NCBI GenBank assembly: GCA_937915285.1
Contig: CALDNG010000307.1
Coordinates: 1-11,654 of the forward strand
Source: an uncultured Desulfomonile sp.
GTDB lineage: Bacteria > Desulfobacterota > Desulfomonilia > Desulfomonilales > Desulfomonilaceae
Direction: 5' to 3'
DNA: 11,654 nucleotides
The notes under the pieces: generated by a model
Told to the model about the DNA's origin: nothing
The model's input: the letters and a program-made list of their open reading frames with translations, nothing else
Databases searched by the model: none
Made by a program: the position numbers and the translations under genes
Shown: in pieces, positions 6,950 through 11,654 of the stretch
How the letters are laid out: every line of letters begins with the position of its first letter
Position numbering within the stretch: the first letter of the stretch is position 1

Positions 6950-7741
6950 TCAGGCGCTGATCGCGTTCGATATCGCCACGCTAGTTTCAATAGCCAGTTT
7001 CTTGCCGTTTTCCACCTTTTCGGAATTCTTCATCCAGTCCAGACCTACAACCCAGAAACCGGCGACCATCCGCCTCCTGTTCTTTTTGCCGTGAAATATT
7101 GGAGCCGCCACGCATCCTACATTGCTCAGGTACTCACCGGTGTCGTGGGCAACACCCTCTTGCCTTACTTTCAACAATTCTTCCTTGTATTCCTGAGGAT
7201 CGGTGATGGACTCAGCAGTAAAAGCCGGTATGGGATACTTTGCCAGTATTTCGTCTATCCTCTCGTCTTCATGGAACGCAAGGAATATCTTTCCGGCCGC
7301 CCCAGCATACATCGAAATCCTTGTTCCAGGTTTGGCCGCTATTTTAAGCTCTTTTCGGGATTCAATCTGATCAAGTATCAACAGGTTGTAACCGGTGCAC
7401 ATGCCTAAAAATACATCCTCATCAAGGTCAAGGCTTAGTTTCTCAAGAAACGGACGCGCAATTTCTACTAACGGTAATTGGACTGCGGCCTTCTCAGCGA
7501 GCTTTCTAACGGCGTAACCGCATGTGTATTTTCTGGTTATAGGGTCTCTGAGAACCCACCCCGTCTCCTCCAGGGCAGCCAGAATCCCATGCGTGGTTGA
7601 TTTGGCCAACTGAAGCTTGGAGGCGATTTCACTGATGCCAGGGTTACTTTGCTCAGATATTATCATCTTCAGAACTCTCATCGCCTTGGAAACAATCGGA
7701 GCTGAGTAAGAAATCGCAGTCGCTTTTTGCTTTGCGTTCAT
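6950..7741 (-). CDS. IclR-family transcriptional regulator
   Basis: A 263-residue DNA-binding regulator of typical length. Residues ~14-75 form the winged helix-turn-helix (KAMRVLKMI, GISEIASKLQLAKSTTHGILAALEETGWV). Residues ~90-262 are the effector-binding IclR domain with FLGMCTGYNLLILDQIES, the motif KPGTRISMYAGAAGKIFLAF (137-156) and AAPIFHGKKNRRRMVAGFWVVG (212-233). Family members usually sense small organic acids or aromatics and control nearby catabolic genes, often including themselves. No catabolic operon is adjacent; the only divergent neighbour is the Cys-rich orphan at 7934. The start at 7741 is the last ATG upstream of the conserved region; the ribosome site is weak (GGGA). A palindrome just downstream of its predicted transcription start suggests autoregulation (inference). 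Confidence 0.94.
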   Translation of the reverse strand: MNAKQKATAISYSAPIVSKAMRVLKMIISEQSNPGISEIASKLQLAKSTTHGILAALEETGWVLRDPITRKYTCGYAVRKLAEKAAVQLPLVEIARPFLEKLSLDLDEDVFLGMCTGYNLLILDQIESRKELKIAAKPGTRISMYAGAAGKIFLAFHEDERIDEILAKYPIPAFTAESITDPQEYKEELLKVRQEGVAHDTGEYLSNVGCVAAPIFHGKKNRRRMVAGFWVVGLDWMKNSEKVENGKKLAIETSVAISNAISA

Positions 7742-7786
7742 TATTTTTTCCCATCACCAAAAGATTTAACCTAACAAACGAGATTC

Positions 7787-7802
7787 GTTCATTAGAATGA
7801 AC
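7787..7802. promoter_or_regulatory. 16-bp perfect palindrome, probable IclR-family operator
   Basis: GTTCATT-AG-AATGAAC has perfect 7-bp arms. It lies about 3-18 bases downstream of the predicted start of iclR transcription (near 7805), where a repressor would block its own gene. Size and symmetry fit IclR-family operators, which are commonly 14-16-bp pseudo-palindromes. A second, smaller palindrome (AACGA-GAT-TCGTT, 7777-7789) overlaps its left edge. Confidence 0.6.
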
Positions 7803-7811
7803 CAACACGCC

Positions 7812-7840
7812 TTTTTAGCTGTATCTAACTACCATGTCAA
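7812..7840 (-). promoter_or_regulatory. Sigma-70 promoter of the IclR-family gene
   Basis: On the minus strand, perfect TTGACA (7835-7840), a 17-bp spacer and TAAAAA (7812-7817). Transcription would start near 7805, giving a leader of about 64 bases. Confidence 0.55.
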
Positions 7841-7851
7841 CCGTTTCGGTT
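7839..7851. promoter_or_regulatory. 13-bp palindrome between the two divergent promoters
   Basis: AACCG-TTT-CGGTT. It overlaps the -35 box of the iclR promoter by two bases and lies 16 bases upstream of the -35 box of the orphan gene promoter. A protein bound here could act on both. A related palindrome, GAACCGGTTC, lies at 7920-7929. Confidence 0.5.
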
Positions 7852-7867
7852 ATTGATGTCTTATGGC

Positions 7868-7903
7868 TTGACAGTCTTTTTTTGTAAAGCTAATTTTGTG
7901 ATT
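7868..7903 (+). promoter_or_regulatory. Sigma-70 promoter of the Cys-rich orphan gene
   Basis: Perfect TTGACA (7868-7873), a 17-bp spacer and TAATTT (7891-7896), which keeps the three most conserved -10 positions. Transcription would start near 7903, which favours ATG 7934 over the earlier in-frame starts. Confidence 0.55.
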
Positions 7904-7919
7904 ATGAGTTCTGAATACG

Positions 7920-7929
7920 GAACCGGTTC
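7920..7929. promoter_or_regulatory. 10-bp palindrome in the leader of the Cys-rich orphan gene
   Basis: GAACCGGTTC is perfectly self-complementary and sits 4 bases before ATG 7934, over the place of the ribosome binding site. Its core matches the arms of the palindrome at 7839-7851, with centres about 80 bp apart. It could be a second operator or could hinder ribosome access. Confidence 0.4.
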
Positions 7930-7933
7930 TAAC

Positions 7934-8668
7934 ATGAAACTCAAACTGAGCACAATTTACAGGGCTACTCTGGCGACACATTCGGGAAACGAGGGTTGGA
8001 TCGGCGTAGAACCCGGCCAAAGATCATATCACGCGGTTGTGCCTGTCGATGTTCAGATATCCCGAGGCGTTATGGCCTGCAATAAACCCACGGACGGCAC
8101 ACCTTTCGGTGGATACGCTGGATGGATTTATTTCAGATGCGCTCCGTACGACAGTCACATCGACGATGAAACCCTCAGACTCCAGCAAGCCAAAAAAAAT
8201 TTGACAGAACTCATTGTCAAACTTTCAGAATACGGTATTGTCGCGGAACCGGATGGCGAGAACTTACCTACACCACAACTGTTTATAAATACTCGTATAT
8301 TAGATAAAAGCAAGAGAATATTTTGCAGCTCATGTAATTGGTCATGGAATCATCCTGGTGAAGTTTTGTCAGACACCGACCTGACTCTGGTCGAATATCT
8401 GGCAAACTTCAAAGACTTTCGTAAGGGTATCTATCTTTTTGAACATATTTGTGGAGGTCGTATTGAGCTGCCGGTTTCAAGATTGCTAAATCCGCATAAC
8501 CTGATCAGGTCGCTAGCTGGTTTACAGGCATGCCCAGGACTGTGTTTCCATTCAAAGGTCTTAGCGGAATGCAGGGCTGAGTGCGAGGGTTCGCTTTACA
8601 GGAAAGTAGCCGGCAGGATTGTAAAAAAACAGTCAGGACGCGTCGCGCAAAAAAGGGTTATTAAATAA
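7934..8668 (+). CDS. Unrecognised cysteine-rich cytoplasmic protein divergent from IclR regulator
   Basis: A 244-residue protein in the chosen frame; the frame is open back to 7853 with in-frame ATGs at 7856 and 7904, but the predicted promoter puts the RNA start near 7903. There is no signal peptide or membrane segment. Residues 1-75 contain HSGNEGWIGVEPGQRSYHAV and GGYAGWIYFRC, which look like beta-strands. Residues 75-105 form a helix. The second half has paired metal-ligand-like residues: CSSC (131-134), HIC (171-173), then CPGLC (200-204) and CRAEC (213-217), spaced CX3C-X8-CX3C. The tail is very basic. This pattern suggests a zinc or iron-sulfur site; I recognise no family and assign no function. 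Sharing a promoter region with the IclR gene makes it the most likely target of that regulator. Confidence 0.75.
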   Translation: MKLKLSTIYRATLATHSGNEGWIGVEPGQRSYHAVVPVDVQISRGVMACNKPTDGTPFGGYAGWIYFRCAPYDSHIDDETLRLQQAKKNLTELIVKLSEYGIVAEPDGENLPTPQLFINTRILDKSKRIFCSSCNWSWNHPGEVLSDTDLTLVEYLANFKDFRKGIYLFEHICGGRIELPVSRLLNPHNLIRSLAGLQACPGLCFHSKVLAECRAECEGSLYRKVAGRIVKKQSGRVAQKRVIK

Positions 8669-8679
8669 CACTACTAGCA

Positions 8680-8695
8680 TGATATTTTTCACATT
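8680..8695 (+). promoter_or_regulatory. Extended -10 promoter candidate for the ThiS-like gene leader
   Basis: TG (8680-8681), one base, then TATTTT (8683-8688), just after the orphan gene's stop codon. Transcription would start near 8695, immediately before the structured region. No convincing -35 box; read-through from the upstream gene is the alternative. Confidence 0.3.
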
Positions 8696-8699
8696 TTTG

Positions 8700-8850
8700 G
8701 CGCTGAGCTGGATGCCAACCTGGCCCAGGTTTGTATTTTGAAACCGGATTCGCCACTGTAAGCTGGTTGGCTGAAATATTTCACGAAATTAAAAATGCAG
8801 GAGACAGCCGGATTTTCCAATCCGGCCAATCTCCTGATACGTGAAATTAG
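8700..8850 (+). ncRNA. Structured leader RNA upstream of the ThiS-like gene, candidate riboswitch or attenuator
   Basis: Two foldable parts are seen. The first is closed by GCCAACC (8714-8720) with GGTTGGC (8765-8771) and holds an inner stem GGTTT/AAACC (8728-8732, 8741-8745). The alternative AACCTGG-C-CCAGGTT overlaps it and could compete. The second is three nested perfect stems: ATTTCACG/CGTGAAAT (8778-8785, 8840-8847), CAGGAGA/TCTCCTG (8798-8804, 8830-8836) and GCCGGATT/AATCCGGC (8807-8814, 8819-8826) around loop TTCC. So many perfect nested arms are unlikely by chance. CGCCACTGTAAGC and CAGGAGACAGCC recall short conserved pieces of cobalamin riboswitches, but the rest of that fold is not evident. 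It could instead be an intergenic repeat or a small non-autonomous element. Confidence 0.5.
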
Positions 8851-8907
8851 GGAGGGGGAGCGAACTTTTTTCAGCTCGCTTCGATTTGTCTTCCTGGTGG
8901 TTCAAAT

Positions 8908-9114
8908 ATGCTGAAAATAACGTTTAACGGTTTTACAGAACTTATTGATGTCGACATTCTTACTGTGCAGGATCTCTTGGCGCTTACAAGTGAAGATGAC
9001 CCTGCGGTGATTGTGGAGGTTAACGGTCGCTTCATTTATCGTCGGGATTTTGGGACCACTTTCATAAATGAGGGCGACCGCATAGAATTCATCCACCCAT
9101 CTTTTGGCGGCTGA
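8908..9114 (+). CDS. ThiS/MoaD-like ubiquitin-fold sulfur carrier protein
   Basis: A 68-residue protein with the size and pattern of ThiS: an opening beta-strand with NG turn (LKITFNGFTELI), the hydrophobic helix TVQDLLAL, the central strand AVIVEVNGRFI, then INEGDRIEFIHPSFGG. It ends in the Gly-Gly that is adenylated and thiocarboxylated in this family, the key evidence that it is a sulfur carrier. GGTGG (8896-8900) lies 7 bases before ATG. The NGRFI...GDRIEFI pattern favours ThiS over MoaD, but without thiG, thiF or moaE beside it the pathway (thiamine, molybdenum/tungsten cofactor or other sulfur transfer) cannot be decided. It stands alone, with its own structured leader, and converges on the outer-membrane protein gene. 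Confidence 0.87.
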   Translation: MLKITFNGFTELIDVDILTVQDLLALTSEDDPAVIVEVNGRFIYRRDFGTTFINEGDRIEFIHPSFGG

Positions 9115-9157
9115 GCGTTCTCAACCCAATAACCGTTAGCGAAAACAAACCATACCT

Positions 9158-9185
9158 GGAAAAATTGATTTCAATTTGTTTTTCC
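9158..9185. terminator. AT-rich hairpin between convergent genes
   Basis: GGAAAAA (9158-9164) with TTTTTCC (9179-9185), plus inner TTGA/TCAA (9165-9168, 9171-9174) and a four-base bulge TTTG on one side. A-run and T-run on opposite arms make it usable in both directions, and it sits 44 bases after the ThiS-like stop codon. Confidence 0.5.
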
Positions 9186-9206
9186 ATGGGGACCTGGCCT
9201 CGAATC

Positions 9207-9238
9207 AAGCCTTTGGGCTTGTGTCCGGCTTCGGAGCC
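9207..9238. terminator. Two small tandem hairpins after the outer-membrane protein gene
   Basis: AAGCC-TTTG-GGCTT (9207-9220) and GGCT-TCGG-AGCC (9227-9238). On the minus strand they follow the outer-membrane protein stop by about 17 bases. There is no adjacent T-run, so they may stabilise the mRNA 3' end instead of terminating it. Confidence 0.35.
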
Positions 9239-9254
9239 AACATCCCGAACATCC

Positions 9255-10427
9255 CTAGAAAATCAGACCCACCGCTCCTGTGACACCATCCAGGCTTGTT
9301 TTGTCAATGTTCGCCGGATAACTCCTGTCCAGGACGATCCATCTCCAACCAGCCTCCAGATATCCGTAGCGTCCGTAATTCATCGGAATGTATACTCTTC
9401 CAACAGCCTGTCCATCCCAACCCAGGTAATCATCCAGGAACTGGACCGACCATTTACACTCCGCGCTTACAGTCGCCTGGCCAATGTCTCGAATGACACG
9501 CTCTATGCTAGCTCCGGCATAGGCCAGGTTTAGCTGTTTTGATCGGCTACGGGTCGAATTGACGTTGATGTTACTAATTGTCAGGTTGTCATCGTAAAGG
9601 GCGTAACCCGCAAACACACTCGAGACCGCATGCTTCTGGTGAAACCAGTCGTATACCAAATCCCAGCGGTATATGTATCGGTCCCATTTGGTTAATGTGG
9701 GGAGTCCAGCGGCGTAGGCATAGTAGCCCCAGTAGAAACCGTTCATGGGAGTTGTGTTGTCTCTATAGTTGATCGGCATGAACGAGAAATGAATGCCCCA
9801 GTTTGGCCGAATCTGGCAACGGGCCTCATACTCACCGATGTATTGATACCGACTCAGATCCAGATCACGATTGAGATCAAGCTCTGTTCCAGGGATTCCT
9901 CCGGGTTGTGTTCCCCATAGCTGAGTGCTGGCATTCATCTTCGCATACCAAAGACGCGCGCTTAGCTGGAACTGCTTGCAGCCTGGATGAGGAAGTATCG
10001 CAGAATTGTCGCAGCCACCTAATCCCAGTCCTGATTGCGAAAACATGCCGAACACAGGTGGCAGGATCGACTGCTGATAGGGTTGTTGAGGCGAGGCTAC
10101 GCCCGGTGGACAGCCTTGAGGTCCACAAACCGGCGCTTGAGCCGGCACACTGTACACTGACGGACTTGAAGATACCCCACCCGAATAGTTTCGGGTCGAA
10201 TATGTTGATCCTCGCGATGATGTCCCAGGCGATGATTGTGTGACTCCAGGAAACTGCTGCCGTGTCACCGGGCGCGACTGTATCGTCGGCTCCGCTGAAA
10301 GAGCATCCCCCTGCAGTCCGGGCACAGACACATCTGGACCGGTATAACCCCACCCAGCTCCGACCGGGGCTATAGCTACAAATATCGCTAGACAAACCAA
10401 TACCTTCAAGGGCTTTATTGTAAACAT
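9255..10427 (-). CDS. Predicted outer-membrane beta-barrel protein with Ser/Pro-rich linker
   Basis: A 390-residue exported protein. The signal peptide is about residues 1-24 (KPLKVLVCLAIFVAIAPVGAG). Residues ~40-125 are low-complexity Ser/Pro/Gln with a CGPQGC pair (101-106); two more cysteines (139, 150) precede the folded part. From about 153 on it alternates aromatic and polar strands (LSARLWYAKM, IGEYEARCQI, WGIHFSFMPI, YRWDLVYDWF, SSVFAGYALY, QLNLAYAGASIER, YLEAGWRWIVL) and ends GAVGLIF. A terminal Phe after alternating hydrophobic residues is the usual BAM assembly signal, so an 8- to 12-strand barrel is likely. The start is fixed by AGGAGG six bases upstream of ATG 10427. I recognise no named family; porin or structural roles are both open. 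Confidence 0.85.
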   Translation of the reverse strand: MFTIKPLKVLVCLAIFVAIAPVGAGWGYTGPDVSVPGLQGDALSAEPTIQSRPVTRQQFPGVTQSSPGTSSRGSTYSTRNYSGGVSSSPSVYSVPAQAPVCGPQGCPPGVASPQQPYQQSILPPVFGMFSQSGLGLGGCDNSAILPHPGCKQFQLSARLWYAKMNASTQLWGTQPGGIPGTELDLNRDLDLSRYQYIGEYEARCQIRPNWGIHFSFMPINYRDNTTPMNGFYWGYYAYAAGLPTLTKWDRYIYRWDLVYDWFHQKHAVSSVFAGYALYDDNLTISNINVNSTRSRSKQLNLAYAGASIERVIRDIGQATVSAECKWSVQFLDDYLGWDGQAVGRVYIPMNYGRYGYLEAGWRWIVLDRSYPANIDKTSLDGVTGAVGLIF

Positions 10428-10461
10428 ACCCTCCCTCCTTCACTGAATGTCCTGGATTGTG

Positions 10462-10490
10462 TTAATTATTCAAACCGAAGATTATGTCAA
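10462..10490 (-). promoter_or_regulatory. Promoter of the outer-membrane protein gene
   Basis: On the minus strand, perfect TTGACA (10485-10490), then at 16-17 bp TAATTA or AATTAA (10462-10468). The RNA would start near 10455, giving a leader of about 28 bases with a strong ribosome site. Confidence 0.5.
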
Positions 10491-10803
10491 GTAAAATATT
10501 AGACCTGATTAAAATTTAATTAATACTGATTTAAATAGCTTGTGGTTCATTATGTGTTTTATTATGAGGTAGAAATTTGTAACTAGTTGAAACAAGGCTA
10601 TTTATTTATCAGCTTATTATATTGCAATAAAACCGGTTATAAAACGCTATTACTTTTAATTTAAATGCGATTTAGTGGCTATTTAAAACGCTTCCTACCT
10701 TTATGCGTAGTGGTAGGTTTAGAGGTTTATTTTTTAATATTATTAACAAATGATCTTATTCGTTTTGTGGGTTCAAAGATGAAGCGGATAATTTTTTCGT
10801 TCA

Positions 10804-10823
10804 CGGTTCCATTTTAGGAACCG
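10804..10823. promoter_or_regulatory. 7-bp hairpin/palindrome upstream of gmhB
   Basis: CGGTTCC-ATTTTA-GGAACCG, 95 bases before gmhB. There is no following T-run, so an operator or RNA hairpin is more likely than a terminator. Confidence 0.35.
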
Positions 10824-10874
10824 GCTCAATTTCTTCCAGATGTGCTTTATGTTATTGTATCTATTTCTGCTCGT

Positions 10875-10880
10875 TATAAA
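10875..10880 (+). promoter_or_regulatory. Possible -10 box of gmhB
   Basis: TATAAA about 39 bases before the ATG. The hexamer 17 bp upstream (TTATTG) is a poor -35 box, so this call is weak. Confidence 0.25.
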
Positions 10881-10918
10881 GAAAAAACTCGGTCCTGCCA
10901 GACTTATCGGGAATACAG

Positions 10919-11506
10919 ATGGATGACAAACAGACTGGCCCAACCAGGCATAAAGCGTTGTTTCTGGATCGTGACGGTGTGATCAACAGGAAGCTTCCTG
11001 AGGATCAGTATGTAAGAAACCACTCGGAATTCGAATTACTCCCAGGGGTACGCGCGGCGATGTCCATTTTTTCCAGGCTGGGTTACCTTCTTGTAGTTGT
11101 GACTAACCAGAGGGGCATAGCCCGGGGTTTAATGGGCGAGGATGAACTTGATAGTGTTCATGAATACATGAGGCTGAGGTTATTGGAGCGTGGGGTTCAG
11201 CTTGATGGAATATATTATTGTCCTCACGACAGGGATGAAGGCTGTGAATGCCGCAAGCCCAGACCCGGAATGATTCTGGAAGCCGCAGGGGACATGGACA
11301 TAGACATTGAACAATCTTACATGGTAGGAGATTCCGACTCAGATATTGCGGCCGCACAAAACGCCGGAGTACGCGCCGTGCGCATTTCGGCTGAAAATGA
11401 TCCCAAGGCGCACCTGACATTCCAGAGCCTCATGGATTTTGCCCACTACCTCGAACAATCAGCGCGCAATACCGATATCGGTTTGCCCGGAGAAAATAAT
11501 GAATGA
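10919..11506 (+). CDS. gmhB: D-glycero-D-manno-heptose 1,7-bisphosphate 7-phosphatase (HAD-IIIA)
   Basis: A 195-residue cytoplasmic phosphatase, close to E. coli GmhB (191). It removes the C7 phosphate of heptose bisphosphate on the way to ADP-heptose for the LPS inner core. HAD motif I is FLDRDGVIN (Asp17 nucleophile, Asp19), motif II VTNQRGIARG (61-70), motif III Lys113 in CRKPRPGM, and motif IV MVGDSDSDI (135-143). The zinc loop CPH...CEC (Cys101, His103, Cys109, Cys111) is present but has only five residues between the two ligand pairs, shorter than in E. coli. Whether it prefers the alpha or beta anomer cannot be read off. GGGA lies 6 bases before ATG. The 3' end overlaps the next gene by 8 bases; no other heptose gene is in the window. 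Confidence 0.92.
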   Translation: MDDKQTGPTRHKALFLDRDGVINRKLPEDQYVRNHSEFELLPGVRAAMSIFSRLGYLLVVVTNQRGIARGLMGEDELDSVHEYMRLRLLERGVQLDGIYYCPHDRDEGCECRKPRPGMILEAAGDMDIDIEQSYMVGDSDSDIAAAQNAGVRAVRISAENDPKAHLTFQSLMDFAHYLEQSARNTDIGLPGENNE

Positions 11507-11654
11507 TGTAAAAAAACGCAAATCAGCAGCAAACCCGGACACAAAACTGACGAGGGAAGATTTTTTCTGTGTCGAATGCGGGCCGCATGTGCCTTGCTTC
11601 ACGGAATGTTGTGGAAAACTACAGCTTTGCCTCACTCCTTACGACACCCTGAGA
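11499..11654 (+). CDS. YkgJ-family cysteine-cluster protein, N-terminal part (3' end outside window)
   Basis: The first 52 codons of a gene cut by the window edge. ATG 11499 has GGAG six bases upstream and overlaps the gmhB stop by 8 bases in another frame, so the two are probably translationally coupled. After a basic start (MNDVKKRK) comes FFCVECGPHVPCFTECCGKLQLCLTPYDTLR: six cysteines with a CC pair, then an L-x-L-T-P-Y-D-x-L-R end. That is the YkgJ pattern (cysteine cluster then LTP.DI.R), proteins thought to bind zinc or an iron-sulfur cluster, with no settled function. Pairing with gmhB is not an obvious pathway link. Confidence 0.8.
   Translation, partial: MNDVKKRKSAANPDTKLTREDFFCVECGPHVPCFTECCGKLQLCLTPYDTLR

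Larger units (their letters stand above)
8669..8907. other. 239-bp spacer between the Cys-rich orphan and the ThiS-like gene
   Basis: It holds the structured leader described separately. After it come a polypurine run (8850-8860) and a T6 run inside a short possible stem, AGCGA/TCGCT (8859-8863 with 8876-8880), which could act in attenuation. No open frame of useful size is present. Confidence 0.5.
10428..10918. other. 491-bp AT-rich divergent spacer
   Basis: It lies between the minus-strand outer-membrane gene and gmhB. Runs such as ATTTAAAT-like segments make it much more AT-rich than its neighbours. It holds a CCTACC/GGTAGG hairpin with a 12-base loop (10694-10717), an AACCGGTT palindrome (10631-10638) and the 7-bp hairpin at 10804-10823. 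Only tiny frames occur, for example a 12-codon one at 10779-10817. The size and composition suit a region bound by nucleoid proteins or carrying distal regulation; nothing identifies a gene. Confidence 0.5.

Noticed and set aside
8700..8725. Thiamine pyrophosphate riboswitch ahead of the ThiS-like gene
   Set aside because: CGCTGAGCTGGATGCC loosely recalls the TPP CTGAT...GGATAATGCC element, but the ordered helices and the CTGAGA box are missing.
9877..10443. 188-codon open frame on the minus strand overlapping the outer-membrane protein gene
   Set aside because: It overlaps in another frame of the same strand. The gene at 9255-10427 has the signal peptide, barrel pattern and a perfectly placed ribosome site, whereas this frame reads as irregular low-complexity sequence.
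10779..10817. 12-codon frame ending in a hairpin upstream of gmhB, as a leader peptide
   Set aside because: It has no run of regulatory codons, no clear ribosome site and no following terminator, so chance is the simpler explanation.

Overview
The window looks like chromosomal DNA of a Gram-negative bacterium. It encodes a secretin, a beta-barrel-like outer-membrane protein ending in Phe, and a heptose-bisphosphate phosphatase of the LPS-core pathway. Moderate G+C genes, AT-rich spacers, a MobB protein, a lone ThiS/MoaD-like carrier and a YkgJ-type cysteine-cluster protein suggest a deltaproteobacterium (Desulfobacterota, sulfate-reducing or syntrophic type). That placement is an inference from gene content; no 16S rRNA or other marker is present.

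Layout. 1-1173 (+): 3' part of comEC. 1316-1401 (+): tRNA-Leu(UAG) behind a near-consensus promoter, then a small secreted Tyr/Pro-rich protein (1462-1761). 1762-2210: AT-rich spacer with palindromes. 2211-4373 (+): large PilQ-like secretin. A hairpin at 4403-4425 separates it from the convergent pair proA -> conserved charged protein (minus strand, 6207 down to 4423). mobB (6386-6880, +) diverges from proA and converges on an IclR-family regulator (6950-7741, -). The IclR gene diverges from an unrecognised Cys-rich protein (7934-8668, +) across a spacer with two back-to-back promoters and several palindromes. 8669-8907 is a long leader that can fold into three nested perfect stems, ahead of a ThiS/MoaD-like carrier (8908-9114, +). 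A convergent outer-membrane protein gene (9255-10427, -) follows, then a 491-bp AT-rich spacer, then gmhB (10919-11506, +) overlapping the start of a YkgJ-family gene cut by the window end.

The genes are mostly short, independent units, not one pathway. No transposase, integrase, CRISPR array or phage gene was seen. The parts with most potential for something undescribed are the structured leader of the ThiS-like gene, which carries two short cobalamin-riboswitch-like motifs, and the IclR / Cys-rich orphan divergent pair. The solitary Cys-rich secretin is a third candidate. All functional statements rest on motif reading by eye; no database search was possible.
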